Positions 38,211-48,400 of a stretch of DNA of 64,000 nt are shown here, piece after piece. The stretch is from Rothia nasimurium. GTDB taxonomy: Bacteria; Actinomycetota; Actinomycetes; Actinomycetales; Micrococcaceae. Numbering within the stretch: the stretch's first letter is position 1; every line of letters starts with the position of its first letter. A program made the translations under genes and the position numbers. The notes below the pieces were generated by a model. That model made no database searches. It saw only the letters and a program-made list of their open reading frames with translations, and was not told the DNA's origin. The stretch is from assembly GCF_014217215.1 (NCBI RefSeq), contig NZ_CP056080.1, forward strand, positions 620,001-684,000, in the 5' to 3' direction.

Positions 38211-40301
38211 ATGAAACTATCACTACATGTAGGGGTCAAGCTCGGCGTTTTTGGGGCTGCCCTATCGCTAGCTGCCGGAGCCTATCTGATCCCGTCCCAG
38301 GCCGACGTTGAGCTGACACCGGCGGGCGTCAATGCACAGAATCTGGCCCAGCTGGTGAACTCCACCCAGCCAACCGCTACTAACCCCTACCTGGTAGGGG
38401 CGGGCGTTGCCGATATCACCGGTGAGGTCGCCGAGGTGGCCTTCGTGGGTTACGGTACCGACGCCCAGAAGGGCTCGGGTATTCATACCCGCCAGTACGC
38501 CCGCGCCTTCGTGGTCATTGACCCTGCTAGCGGTTCCCGTAACCTGATTGTGGTGCTCGATGCTCTGAGCGCCTGGAATAGCATTCGTGCTGAACTGGTG
38601 AACCGTATTCAGGCGGAGCTCGGCCCCGAGTTCACCGAAGCGAACGTCATGATTACAGCCTCCCACAGCCACGCTACCCCCGGCGGCGTGAGCAAGGACG
38701 TGCTCTACAACTTGACAACCCTGGGCTTCAACGAACCCACCTTCAACAACCAGGTCAACGGGTCTATGCAGGCTATCCGCGAGGCCCTGGCCGACCTGGC
38801 TCCCGGCAACGTGACGGTCTCCAGCAGCCAGCTCACCGGTGTGGGCGTTAACCGCTCGGCGGTGGCCCTGGAGCAAGACCCGGCTAACCTCACCGACGAA
38901 CTCATCAACGGGGTAGACCCCACCAGCACCACCTTCCGTTTTGAGCACGACGGGGTGACCCGCGCCGTCCTGAACTGGTTCGCTATTCACCCCACTTCTC
39001 TGACCAACCAGAACACCCTGGTCTCATCAGATAACAAGGGCTATGCCCAGTACCTGCTCGAAACCGTAGACCACGGGGTCAATCTGAATGCGGGGGCTGA
39101 AGATGACGCTTTCATCGCGGCCTTTGCCAACAGCAACACCGGAGACGTCTCGCCCAACACCATGCTGCAGCCGGGCATGGGCCCCACCAACGATATGTTC
39201 ACCAACCTTGAGATTCAGGGAACCAAGCAGGCGGACGCCGTCCGCACCCAGCTAGCAAGCGCTGGTACTCCGGTGGGGCAGGGCCTGGACTCCCGTATCA
39301 CCTATGTGGACTTCTCCAAGGTGCAGGTGGACGCCCGGTGGACGGGCACCGGCTACGCGGGCTCTACCTGTAACGCCTCGCTGGGTGCTCCCTTTGCCGC
39401 TGGTAGCGTGGAAGATGGCCCCGGCGCAGCCGGCTTTAATGAGGGGGCTAACGCCAATAAGGTCTGGAGCGATTTCAACTGGCTGGCCTACAGCTCGTCT
39501 GCCAGCCTGAGTGCCTGCCAGTACCCCAAGGCTAACCTGCTGGCCGTCCACGAGAAGGTGCAGCAGAAGTTGCCGGTGCAGGTCATGCGCTTCGGTAACT
39601 ACTACCTGCTGGGTATGCCCGGTGAGCACAACGGCGCGGTCGGCGTGCAGTACCGTCAGGATATGGCTGCCCTGCTGGGCGTTGATGAGTCGCAGATTAT
39701 CGTGCAGGGCTACACCAACGCTTACAGCCACTATGTGACGACCCCGCAGGAATACGTTTCGCAGCAGTATGAGGGCGGGGCCACCGTTTTCGGTATCAAT
39801 ACCATGGGGGCCTTCCGTCAGACCCTCAACACCGTTGCAACTTCCCTGCGCGATGGCACCGAGCTTCCCCTGGGCGATAAGCCCACCGTGCGCACCCCCA
39901 TGAAGAGCGCTGTGGGCAAGGTCTGGTACGACCTGCCCGGCGTTGGCCACTACTACGGTAAGGTGCTCACCCAGCCTGCCAACACTGCCCGGGGTGCAAC
40001 CGTCAGCGCCCTCTTTGTGGGCGCCCACCCCAACAACGACCAGCAACTGAACTCCAGCTACCTTGAAGTGCAGCGTCTAGAGGGTAACCAGTGGGTGACC
40101 GTCGCCGGCGATAACGACCCGGCTACCCGCTTCCACTGGAAGCGGCACCTGGCAGCCCAGTCCCGCGTAACCATCGAATGGCAGATCCCTGCCGATGCGG
40201 TTCCCGGCACCTACCGGATTCTCTACCACGGGGATTCCAAGAACGGGGTTGGCACCATCACCCCCTTCACCGGGGCAACCCAGAACTTCACCGTCAGCTA
40301 G
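38211..40301 (+). CDS. Secreted neutral/alkaline ceramidase
   Basis: The 696-residue enzyme of the neutral ceramidase family hydrolyses ceramide to sphingosine and fatty acid. A signal peptide is visible (MKLSLHVG..., hydrophobic core about residues 10-26), so it is exported. Zinc-site histidines lie in TASHSHATPGG (His152, His154). The metal and substrate region FAIHPTSLTNQNTLVSSDNKGYA and the catalytic serine loop TGDVSPN (Ser314) match the family. A C-terminal beta-sandwich starts near residue 540. Bacteria do not usually make ceramide, so the probable substrate is host sphingolipid. It is alone between divergent and downstream terminator sequences. Confidence 0.9.
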   Translation: MKLSLHVGVKLGVFGAALSLAAGAYLIPSQADVELTPAGVNAQNLAQLVNSTQPTATNPYLVGAGVADITGEVAEVAFVGYGTDAQKGSGIHTRQYARAFVVIDPASGSRNLIVVLDALSAWNSIRAELVNRIQAELGPEFTEANVMITASHSHATPGGVSKDVLYNLTTLGFNEPTFNNQVNGSMQAIREALADLAPGNVTVSSSQLTGVGVNRSAVALEQDPANLTDELINGVDPTSTTFRFEHDGVTRAVLNWFAIHPTSLTNQNTLVSSDNKGYAQYLLETVDHGVNLNAGAEDDAFIAAFANSNTGDVSPNTMLQPGMGPTNDMFTNLEIQGTKQADAVRTQLASAGTPVGQGLDSRITYVDFSKVQVDARWTGTGYAGSTCNASLGAPFAAGSVEDGPGAAGFNEGANANKVWSDFNWLAYSSSASLSACQYPKANLLAVHEKVQQKLPVQVMRFGNYYLLGMPGEHNGAVGVQYRQDMAALLGVDESQIIVQGYTNAYSHYVTTPQEYVSQQYEGGATVFGINTMGAFRQTLNTVATSLRDGTELPLGDKPTVRTPMKSAVGKVWYDLPGVGHYYGKVLTQPANTARGATVSALFVGAHPNNDQQLNSSYLEVQRLEGNQWVTVAGDNDPATRFHWKRHLAAQSRVTIEWQIPADAVPGTYRILYHGDSKNGVGTITPFTGATQNFTVS

Positions 40302-40329
40302 GCGGGCAGGTTCCTTCAGGGTGCGGACG

Positions 40330-40365
40330 CCGCCCCCCTCCCCGGGCAGGGGAGGGGCGCCGACG
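40330..40365 (+). terminator. GC-rich hairpin after the ceramidase gene
   Basis: CGCCCCCCTCCCC and GGGGAGGGGCGCC form a strong stem with a short loop about 30 bases after the stop; TACTCTTTT follows after a gap. It is probably the ceramidase terminator. Confidence 0.6.
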
Positions 40366-40544
40366 TCCTTACTCTTTTAAAAGCCTTAAGTGCCAGACAT
40401 CACCCCGATTAAAGGGCTTAAAGCTGCCCCCAGAGCACACAGGGGGTAGATTAAGCCTTTCTAACCGGCTAGAGTAGTACCCGGAGTACTTAGCAGTAGC
40501 ATCTACTGCCCGCACAGACACGTTCTGAGCAGTACATAAGAACC

Positions 40545-40630
40545 AATGGCAGAATGGACACCGTCCTTTGGCCTTGTTCGCCCGGGCATCTCGCCCGAAC
40601 AGCGATCTTGAGGCCTAAATGCCATTTTTT
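40545..40630 (+). ncRNA. Structured element with terminal U-run upstream of rpsL
   Basis: Outer arms AATGGCA (40545-40551) and TGCCATT (40620-40626) enclose GGCCT/AGGCC (40570-40574 with 40611-40615) and an apical hairpin with TGTTCG/CGAACA or CGGGC/GCCCG. The last arm runs into TTTTTT (40625-40630). It could be an attenuator for the str operon, or the 3' end of a small RNA. The rest of the 445-base gap holds the ceramidase terminator and AT-rich sequence that probably contains the rpsL promoter. Confidence 0.5.
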
Positions 40631-40746
40631 GTTGTGTCTGGGCTCCTGCTAAGTCATAAAGATTTTCTTTTGCGCTTATCCCAAGTGACAGAAGGCAAGT
40701 AAACCGGTAGCCCCTAACGGGGCCGCCGATACCAAACGGAGAACAA

Positions 40747-41121
40747 GTGCCTACAATTCAGCAGTTGGTCCGTAAGGGCCGTGCACCCAAGGTCGTAAAG
40801 ACCAAGGCGCCCGCACTTAAGGGCAACCCCATGAAGCGTGGCGTATGCACCCGTGTATACACCACCACCCCGAAGAAGCCGAACTCAGCACTGCGTAAGG
40901 TCGCACGTGTTAAGCTCAACGGCGGCGTCGAGGTTACCGCATACATCCCCGGTGAGGGCCACAACCTTCAGGAACACTCCATCGTGCTCGTTCGCGGTGG
41001 TCGTGTGAAGGACCTCCCCGGTGTTCGTTACAAGATTGTACGTGGCGCACTGGATACCCAGGGCGTTAAGGGCCGCGGTCAGGCTCGTTCACGCTACGGC
41101 GCAAAGAAGGAGAAGAAGTAA
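40747..41121 (+). CDS. rpsL: 30S ribosomal protein S12
   Basis: The 124-residue S12 controls decoding accuracy at the A site. [13 protein letters not shown] contains the Lys linked to streptomycin sensitivity, unchanged, and [14 protein letters not shown] carries the Asp that is often methylthiolated. The GTG start follows AACGGAGAAC. It is the first gene of rpsL-rpsG-fusA; rpsG begins at the last base of its stop. Confidence 0.97.
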   Translation: MPTIQQLVRKGRAPKVVKTKAPALKGNPMKRGVCTRVYTTTPKKPNSALRKVARVKLNGGVEVTAYIPGEGHNLQEHSIVLVRGGRVKDLPGVRYKIVRGALDTQGVKGRGQARSRYGAKKEKK

Positions 41122-41591
41122 TGCCTCGTAAGGGTCCCGCTCCTAAGCGTCCCCTCGTAAACGATCCTGTTTACGGCTCACCGCTGGTTACCCAGCTCAT
41201 CAACAAGGTTCTGCTCGACGGCAAGAAGTCAACCGCTGAGCGCATCGTTTACGGTGCACTCGAAGGCGTTGCTCAGAAGACCGGCGCAGATCCCGTAGCA
41301 ACCCTCAAGAAGGCTATGGACAACGTCAAGCCTTCACTCGAGGTTCGCTCACGCCGCGTTGGCGGTGCGACCTACCAGGTCCCCGTCGAGGTTCGTGCAG
41401 GCCGTGCAACCGCACTGGCTCTTCGCTGGCTCGTTGGCTTCTCAAAGCTTCGCCGCGAGAAGACCATGACCGAGCGTCTCATGAACGAGATCCTGGATGC
41501 TTCCAACGGTCTCGGTGCAGCTGTGAAGCGTCGCGAAGACACTCACAAGATGGCAGAGTCCAACAAGGCCTTCGCACACTACCGCTGGTAA
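41121..41591 (+). CDS. rpsG: 30S ribosomal protein S7
   Basis: The 156-residue S7 nucleates assembly of the 30S head and contacts E-site t[14 protein letters not shown] and the [13 protein letters not shown] beta-hairpin are typical, as is the C-terminal AFAHYRW. ATG overlaps the rpsL stop. Length is standard. Confidence 0.97.
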   Translation: MPRKGPAPKRPLVNDPVYGSPLVTQLINKVLLDGKKSTAERIVYGALEGVAQKTGADPVATLKKAMDNVKPSLEVRSRRVGGATYQVPVEVRAGRATALALRWLVGFSKLRREKTMTERLMNEILDASNGLGAAVKRREDTHKMAESNKAFAHYRW

Positions 41592-41666
41592 TTTTTTCGT
41601 AGCCTGCCGCTATTTACAACAGTACATAGCGGCAGGCTATCGGAGTTTCTCACAAGGGAGAACAAA

Positions 41667-43781
41667 GTGGCACTAGACGTGCTTACAGACCTGGAAAAGG
41701 TCCGCAACATTGGTATTATGGCGCACATTGACGCCGGTAAGACCACCACAACCGAACGCATCCTCTTCTACACCGGTATTAACCACAAGATCGGTGAAAC
41801 CCACGACGGTGCGTCAACCATGGACTGGATGGCTCAGGAACAGGAACGCGGTATTACCATTACCTCCGCGGCTACCACCTGCTTCTGGAAGAACAACCAG
41901 ATCAACATCATCGACACCCCCGGCCACGTTGACTTCACTGTTGAGGTTGAGCGTTCACTGCGCGTCCTCGACGGCGCTGTAGCCGTGTTCGACGGTAAGG
42001 AAGGCGTTGAGCCTCAGTCTGAGACCGTTTGGCGTCAGGCTGACAAGTACGAAGTTCCCCGCATCTGCTTCGTCAACAAGATGGACAAGCTGGGCGCTGA
42101 CTTCTACTTCACCGTAGACACCATCGTCAAGCGTCTGGGTGCAACCCCCCTCGTTATGCAGCTGCCCATCGGCGCTGAAAACGACTTCATCGGCGTCGTT
42201 GACCTGCTCACCATGCAGGCCTACGTCTGGCCCGGCGATGCCAAGGGCGACGTTACCATGGGTGCTTCCTACGAAATCCAGGAAATCCCTGCTGATCTGC
42301 AGGAAAAGGCAGAGCAGTACCGTGCCGAGCTCGTTGAAAACGTTGCTGAAGCTTCCGAAGAACTCATGGAAAAGTACCTCGAAGAGGGCGAACTGACCAT
42401 CGAGGAAATCAAGGCAGGCGTCCGCGCCCTGACCGTTGCTAACGAAGCCTACCCCGTCTTCTGTGGCTCAGCATTCAAGAATCGCGGCGTACAGCCCATG
42501 CTCGACGCAGTTCTCGACTACCTGCCCTCACCGCTGGATGTCCCCCCGATGATTGGCCACCTGCCCTCTGACGAAGAGGTTGAAGTAACCCGCAAGCCCT
42601 CAGCTGACGAGCCCTTCGCAGCTCTGGCCTTCAAGGTTGCAGCTCACCCCTTCTACGGCCAGCTGACCTACATCCGCGTTTACTCCGGTAAGGCAGAACA
42701 GGGCCAGCAGGTTCTGAACGCCACCAAGGGTAAGAAGGAACGTATCGGCAAGCTCTTCCAGATGCACTCCAACAAGGAGAACCCTGTAGAAGAGATCCAG
42801 GCAGGTCACATCTACGCGGCAATCGGCCTGAAGGACACCACCACCGGTGACACCCTCTGCGACGTTGCTAACCCCGTAGTTCTGGAATCCATGACCTTCC
42901 CCGCTCCCGTGATCTTCGTGGCTATCGAGCCCAAGACCAAGGGTGACCAGGAGAAGATGTCAACCGCTATCCAGAAGCTGTCTGCTGAAGACCCCACCTT
43001 CACCGTTTCACTCAACGAAGAAACCGGCCAGACCGAAATCGGCGGCATGGGCGAGCTCATGCTCGACATCATCGTTGACCGTATGAAGCGCGAATTCAAG
43101 GTTGAGGCTAACGTTGGTAAGCCCCAGGTTGCTTACCGCGAAACCATCACCAAGAAGGTCGAGAAGGTCGACTACACCCACAAGAAGCAGACCGGTGGTT
43201 CCGGTCAGTTCGCGAAGGTTCAGGTCTCCTTCGAACCCATCGCCCTCGATGCTGAAGAGCTCTACGAGTTCGACAACGTCGTCACCGGTGGTCGTGTTCC
43301 CCGCGAATACATCCCCTCCGTTGACGCCGGTATCCAGGACGCAATGCAGCTCGGTATCCTCGCTGGCTACCCCGTTGTTGGTGTCAAGGCAACCCTGATT
43401 GACGGTGCTTACCACGACGTTGACTCGTCAGAAATGGCGTTCAAGATCGCTGGTTCAATGGTCTTCAAGGAAGGCGCCCGCCGCGCCGCTCCCGTCCTGC
43501 TGGAGCCCCTGATGGCTGTTGAAGTACGTACCCCCGAGGACTACATGGGCGACGTTATCGGCGACCTGAACTCACGTCGTGGTCAGATCCAGTCCATGGA
43601 AGATGCAGCAGGCGTTAAGATCGTTCACGCTCTTGTTCCGCTGTCAGAAATGTTCGGTTACATCGGTGACCTCCGTTCAAAGACCCAGGGTCGTGCAGTC
43701 TTCTCCATGGAGTTCGACAGCTACGCCGAGGTTCCCAAGAACGTTGCTGATGAAATCATCCAGAAGAGCCGCGGCGAGTAA
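41667..43781 (+). CDS. fusA: Translation elongation factor G
   Basis: The 704-residue GTPase drives translocation and, with RRF, ribosome recycling. The G motifs are [13 protein letters not shown] (about residues 19-31), DTPGHVDFT and [10 protein letters not shown]. Five-domain length is normal. The GTG start follows AAGGGAG. It is the last gene before a perfect terminator at 43792, 75 bases after rpsG. Confidence 0.97.
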   Translation: MALDVLTDLEKVRNIGIMAHIDAGKTTTTERILFYTGINHKIGETHDGASTMDWMAQEQERGITITSAATTCFWKNNQINIIDTPGHVDFTVEVERSLRVLDGAVAVFDGKEGVEPQSETVWRQADKYEVPRICFVNKMDKLGADFYFTVDTIVKRLGATPLVMQLPIGAENDFIGVVDLLTMQAYVWPGDAKGDVTMGASYEIQEIPADLQEKAEQYRAELVENVAEASEELMEKYLEEGELTIEEIKAGVRALTVANEAYPVFCGSAFKNRGVQPMLDAVLDYLPSPLDVPPMIGHLPSDEEVEVTRKPSADEPFAALAFKVAAHPFYGQLTYIRVYSGKAEQGQQVLNATKGKKERIGKLFQMHSNKENPVEEIQAGHIYAAIGLKDTTTGDTLCDVANPVVLESMTFPAPVIFVAIEPKTKGDQEKMSTAIQKLSAEDPTFTVSLNEETGQTEIGGMGELMLDIIVDRMKREFKVEANVGKPQVAYRETITKKVEKVDYTHKKQTGGSGQFAKVQVSFEPIALDAEELYEFDNVVTGGRVPREYIPSVDAGIQDAMQLGILAGYPVVGVKATLIDGAYHDVDSSEMAFKIAGSMVFKEGARRAAPVLLEPLMAVEVRTPEDYMGDVIGDLNSRRGQIQSMEDAAGVKIVHALVPLSEMFGYIGDLRSKTQGRAVFSMEFDSYAEVPKNVADEIIQKSRGE

Positions 43782-43791
43782 TACTTGCCCG

Positions 43792-43827
43792 GGTGCGGCT
43801 CACCCCGTGTGAGCCGCACCGCTTTTC
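43792..43827 (+). terminator. Intrinsic terminator after fusA
   Basis: GGTGCGGCTCAC-CCCGT-GTGAGCCGCACC, a perfect 12-bp stem followed by GCTTTTC. tuf must therefore have its own promoter in 43828-43975, a region that also contains the small hairpins AACCCG-CATT-CGGGTT and CCGCC/GGCGG. Confidence 0.92.
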
Positions 43828-43975
43828 AAAAAAACCTAGTAAATGAACCCGCATTCGGGTTTCGCCCCACCGGTCTTATCCGCTATTGTGGTAGCTAGAC
43901 CGCCTTTTACGGCGGAGTGCGCCGGTGTGAAACCCGAGTGCAGGTTCTCAAATCTTCTCTATAGGAGGAATACTC

Positions 43976-45166
43976 TTGGCTAAGGCTAAGTTCGAGCGCT
44001 CCAAGCCTCACGTAAACGTCGGTACCATCGGTCACGTTGACCACGGTAAGACCACCCTGACCGCTGCAATCTCCAAGGTTCTGGCTGACAAGTACCCCGA
44101 CCTGAACGAGCAGCGCGACTTCGGTATGATCGACTCCGCTCCTGAAGAGCGCCAGCGCGGTATTACCATCAACATTGCTCACATCGAGTACCAGACCGAG
44201 AAGCGTCACTACGCACACGTTGACGCCCCCGGTCACGCTGACTACGTCAAGAACATGATCACCGGTGCTGCTCAGATGGACGGCGCAATCCTCGTTGTTG
44301 CTGCCACCGACGGCCCCATGGCTCAGACCCGCGAGCACGTTCTGCTGGCTCGCCAGGTTGGCGTTCCCACCCTGCTCGTTGCTCTGAACAAGTCAGACAT
44401 GGTTGAGGACGAGGAACTGCTCGACCTCGTTGAAATGGAAGTTCGCGAACTGCTCTCCTCACAGGAGTTCGACGGCGACAACGCTCCCGTTGTTCGCGTT
44501 TCCGCTCTGAAGGCTCTCGAAGGCGACCCCGAGTGGGTTGCTAAGGTTGAAGAGCTCATGGACGAGGTCGACAACTACATTCCCGACCCCGTACGTGAGA
44601 AGGACAAGCCCTTCCTCATGCCCATCGAAGACGTCTTCACCATCACCGGTCGCGGTACCGTTGTTACCGGCCGTGCAGAGCGCGGTACCCTCAAGATCAA
44701 CTCCGAAGTTGAAATCGTTGGTATCCGCCCCATCCAGAAGACCACCGTTACCGGTATCGAGATGTTCCACAAGCAGCTCGACGAAGCATGGGCAGGCGAG
44801 AACTGTGGTCTGCTGCTTCGCGGTCTGAAGCGCGACGACGTAGAGCGTGGTCAGGTTGTTGTTGAGCCCGGCTCAATCACCCCCCACACCCAGTTCGAGG
44901 CTAACGTCTACATCCTTTCCAAGGATGAAGGCGGCCGCCACAACCCCTTCTACTCGAACTACCGCCCCCAGTTCTACTTCCGCACCACCGACGTTACCGG
45001 TGTTATCACCCTTCCCGAGGGCACCGAAATGGTTATGCCCGGCGACAACACTGAGATGACCGTTGAGCTCATCCAGGAAATCGCAATGGAAGAGGGCCTC
45101 GGCTTCGCAATCCGCGAAGGTGGCCGCACCGTTGGTTCAGGTCGCGTAACCAAGATCATCAAGTAA
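43976..45166 (+). CDS. tuf: Translation elongation factor Tu
   Basis: The 396-residue GTPase brings aminoacyl-tRNA to the ribosome. [36 protein letters not shown] and LNKSD are the G motifs. The TTG start is fixed by AGGAGGAATACTC and the [21 protein letters not shown]-terminus. It is expressed on its own between two terminators. It is the only tuf in the window. Confidence 0.98.
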   Translation: MAKAKFERSKPHVNVGTIGHVDHGKTTLTAAISKVLADKYPDLNEQRDFGMIDSAPEERQRGITINIAHIEYQTEKRHYAHVDAPGHADYVKNMITGAAQMDGAILVVAATDGPMAQTREHVLLARQVGVPTLLVALNKSDMVEDEELLDLVEMEVRELLSSQEFDGDNAPVVRVSALKALEGDPEWVAKVEELMDEVDNYIPDPVREKDKPFLMPIEDVFTITGRGTVVTGRAERGTLKINSEVEIVGIRPIQKTTVTGIEMFHKQLDEAWAGENCGLLLRGLKRDDVERGQVVVEPGSITPHTQFEANVYILSKDEGGRHNPFYSNYRPQFYFRTTDVTGVITLPEGTEMVMPGDNTEMTVELIQEIAMEEGLGFAIREGGRTVGSGRVTKIIK

Positions 45167-45212
45167 GTCTGACTTACCCTAAGATCTGCAACTACCCCTA
45201 GGGTAGAAGCGC

Positions 45213-45255
45213 AAGGGCTGGCCCCGCAGAGAAATCTGTGGGGCCAGCCCTTTTT
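45213..45255 (+). terminator. Intrinsic terminator after tuf
   Basis: AAGGGCTGGCCCCGCAGA and TCTGTGGGGCCAGCCCTT pair over 18 bases (one G-U), with a GAAA loop, followed by TTT. Confidence 0.93.
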
Positions 45256-45333
45256 GTGCTTGAGGGCAAATATTTTGGGGTGAAGGGGCACGCCCTTGCA
45301 CGGGCCTGGGCGGGCTCATGGTGGTAGGGTCGC

Positions 45334-45400
45334 CTGTGCTGTGCTGTGCTGTGCTGTGCTGTGCTGTGCTGTGCTGTGCTGTGCTGTGCTGTGCTGTGCT
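45334..45400. repeat. Pentanucleotide microsatellite, 13 copies of GTGCT
   Basis: Thirteen exact tandem copies of GTGCT (45336-45400) preceded by a partial unit. The array lies between the tuf terminator and the terminator of the convergent membrane-protein gene, so it is outside both transcripts. Such arrays change length by slippage. An 82-codon minus-strand frame through it (TAQHS repeats) has no other gene features. Confidence 0.95.
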
Positions 45401-45403
45401 GGC

Positions 45404-45439
45404 ATAAAAGTGGCCCGCCGGAACACATTCCGACGGGCC
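45404..45439 (-). terminator. Intrinsic terminator of the large membrane-protein gene
   Basis: On the minus strand GGCCCGTCGGAA-TGTG-TTCCGGCGGGCC (one mismatch in 12 bp) is followed by ACTTTTA, 20 bases beyond the stop codon. Confidence 0.85.
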
Positions 45440-45458
45440 GCGTCAACTATGAGGTAGG

Positions 45459-48400
45459 CTAGCTGCCCTTTGCCCAGGGGGCAACTGGGGGAGCGGACTG
45501 CTGCTCAGCAGGTTTCTGCGCCTGCTGCGGAATGTTTGTAGGTGCAGCTGTCTGTACCGCTTGCAGTTCGTGGTGTTGAGCTACAGAGGGCTGAGCTACT
45601 GTTCCAGCAAAAGGCTGGCTCTGAGTAGGTGCAGGAGTGGCCACCTCAGGCCCTGACACTGGAGGTGTTGTAAGAGCAAGGGGAGCTTCCGGGTCGTCGT
45701 CCTTACGTGCCAGTAGCCGCCAGATAACTATCCCGATGAGCAGGAAGCCTAGACCGAAGAGGGTAAAGATATTGATACCACCCAGTAGGTACAGCACCTG
45801 GTAAGTCATCAGAACCGTGACCAGAATAGGCTGGAGGGCTAGCCTAAAGACTGCTGAGGCTCCCAAAAGCACAAGGGAGACACAGACCATGAGTAGTCGG
45901 TCAGTTAGGGATAGCTGGCCAACATAGGTTTGCAGCGCTACAACCAGGAGCCCCTGGACGCTGAAGGCCGTCCAGAACAGCTCTTTCTTGGGTTTATGAT
46001 GCTCTGCAAAGAGGGGGACTTTGCTGAGCCACAACAGCATCGAAAGGCTCATGACAAAGGCCTGGCAACCGTAGAAGAAGGAATTATCCAGATCGTGTGC
46101 AATAAAAATCCGTAGCAGAGCGACATTGATTCCAACAATCAGGACAGTCGGTTGGTACTGTGTTTTGACCTGAAGGGCCCAGTACAGGGTAAGTACAAGT
46201 GCTGCAAGAACCGCAGGTGTAATATCCTCTGCGATAAAGGCAAGCGCGAGGATAAAGGAAGCATAAGCTGCACCGCTGAGAGCTATAGCCCTATTGTGGT
46301 GGTATCCCCATCTGCCGAGGTAACTCTGTTCGTGCGCTGGTAGTGGATTCGCAAGTTCGGGGAAGAAAACTGCACACAGTTTTGCGCCTACGCCAACTAC
46401 GACTCCGCTGACCAATAGTCCATACCCGTTCAGCATTCCCTGCGACGTTGTAAAGAGGGGGAGCATAACCAAGGTGAGGGCTTGCAGAGCTAGCGCTGAC
46501 TGGGCAACGGTTGTTTCCTCTGCCCTGGAGACCCGGAACCAGGCTATTAGGAGCGCTAGGAGGACTAAAGCAGAGAGCAGACGGTGCCCGTTTGTATCTG
46601 ATGAATGTAGGGTCCCTGCGAAGACGAAGGTAAGGACCAGTGCCATAGCGCTGAGGAAAAGTGCGGCAAATTTCTCGTAGTTCTTCTGCGACCCATCGGA
46701 GAAACCGTAGGCGAAAATCGATACTACCGCGAGAGTAGCAAATATGGCGCAGATGAGGAGAACCTGGGTATCCAGCGAATAGGTGTTCTCAGCGAAAAGA
46801 ATCAGGAAGCCGCCCCACGCCAGTAGAGCTCTGATCAAAATTCCACAGTGAATACGTGCTTTTGCCGTGACCGTCTTGAAGACTGACATGAGGCCAATCA
46901 TCATGCCGGCAAGGACCACAAGTTCGTGGCTGAGAGAGTACCGCATTGAGACCGAGATGAGCAGGGCTACTACCGATGAGTACAGCACGAAGATCAGCAG
47001 TTTCGGTGACTTATCGACAGCAACAGGAATGCTGACGATCTGAGGATTCACCTGTGCTTGAGCCGGTGGTTGGGCGCTGAGCTTCTGCCCGGGGGGAATA
47101 GAACTCTGATCGGTGCCCTCAAAGAAACGCAGATTCTGGGGAGAAAGAGGAACGCTTTCGAGATTCTGAACTGTCTGGTAGATGGCCGTTTTGGTGTAGT
47201 ACCCCAGGCCAATGACTACCAATAGGGAGCTGAGCACAACACCAAGAAATAGTGCCTCTGCGATGCTGCCAACTAGAGCGACCGAGTTATAGCTATCAGA
47301 GGAGGCAGAGCTGTTGTGCAGAACTGATAGGTGGCAGATTGGTGGAAGTAGTATCGCCATCCAGGCAGCACAGTGATAAGCCAATGAGAGGTGATTCGGT
47401 AGCCCGTCTTGGTCTACCGGTCGGGTCAGCACCGTGTATAGGTAGTTCACGGCACAGCCTAGGCCGATGATGTAGAAAGTGAGGGCTGGTGAAGTTCCCC
47501 AGCTTTTGGGGATGATCAGTATCGCTAGCGTGCTCAGTAGGAAAGGAGCCGCATAAGCAACTGCTCTGCGAACCCGGCCTGGGTAATATATTAGGAAGAC
47601 TGCCGCGGCTTGACCGATGAGCCCTGCAAGGATTCCGTGCCAGCTCATGGTCCAGAGCATGAGGAAAGCCTGGGCACAGGCTATCAATGGCAGATAGGGG
47701 CGCAGCCGTTCACCCCTTGAAAGAAGTACGAGGGCAACCGCATTGAGAGCAAGAAGAACAACCGTGATGATGATGGCGAAGAGATAGCCGCTCTCATAAG
47801 AATCGGGAACCAAAAGAGCAGGGAAGAAAGCGCCGAGCTCGAATACCGAATTAAGGTTGCCTAGCGAAACAAACAGAAGTAGCTGGGCTACACCGTAAGT
47901 AATAGTGGCGTCGAGGTGTTGCTTGTACTTGGGGAGTGGCACCTTAAGAAACAGAAGCAGGATTGCTGAAATCAGCAGTAACAGCGCTGGTAGGTAAAAA
48001 GCTTTAAAAACCAGGGGTGGGTTTTCGCTGGTGGAGCCGACTGCGGTGAAGAAGCAGGTAGCAAGGAAAGAATAGGTACGAGCTTCAATAAAGTGAAGTA
48101 ACGGAAAGTCAACGGTGAAGAAGATGAGCGAGTAGATTGTTCCTGCCGCAAAAATTACCCCGAGTTCCCAGAGCTCCAAATGCTGGTAGGTGACAAGCGC
48201 CGCGAGCATAGTGAGCGGAACGAAGACCCTGGAAGAGTCTCTAAAGCCGTCGTGAAGCTGCTGGGGGAGTCGATGGCTACTAGCTTTGGTAAAGAGCTCT
48301 AGGGCGCAGGCCAGCAGAAGAAGGCTGATGAAGTACCAAATCAGGCCGACCTGAAGCGTTTTAGAAACAGCTAGGACGTCGGAGATGATGAAAGCCAGCG

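Noticed and set aside
45198-45446. 82-codon minus-strand frame with repeated TAQHS units
   Set aside because: It is created by the GTGCT microsatellite and runs through two terminators; no ribosome-binding site or homology-like features.
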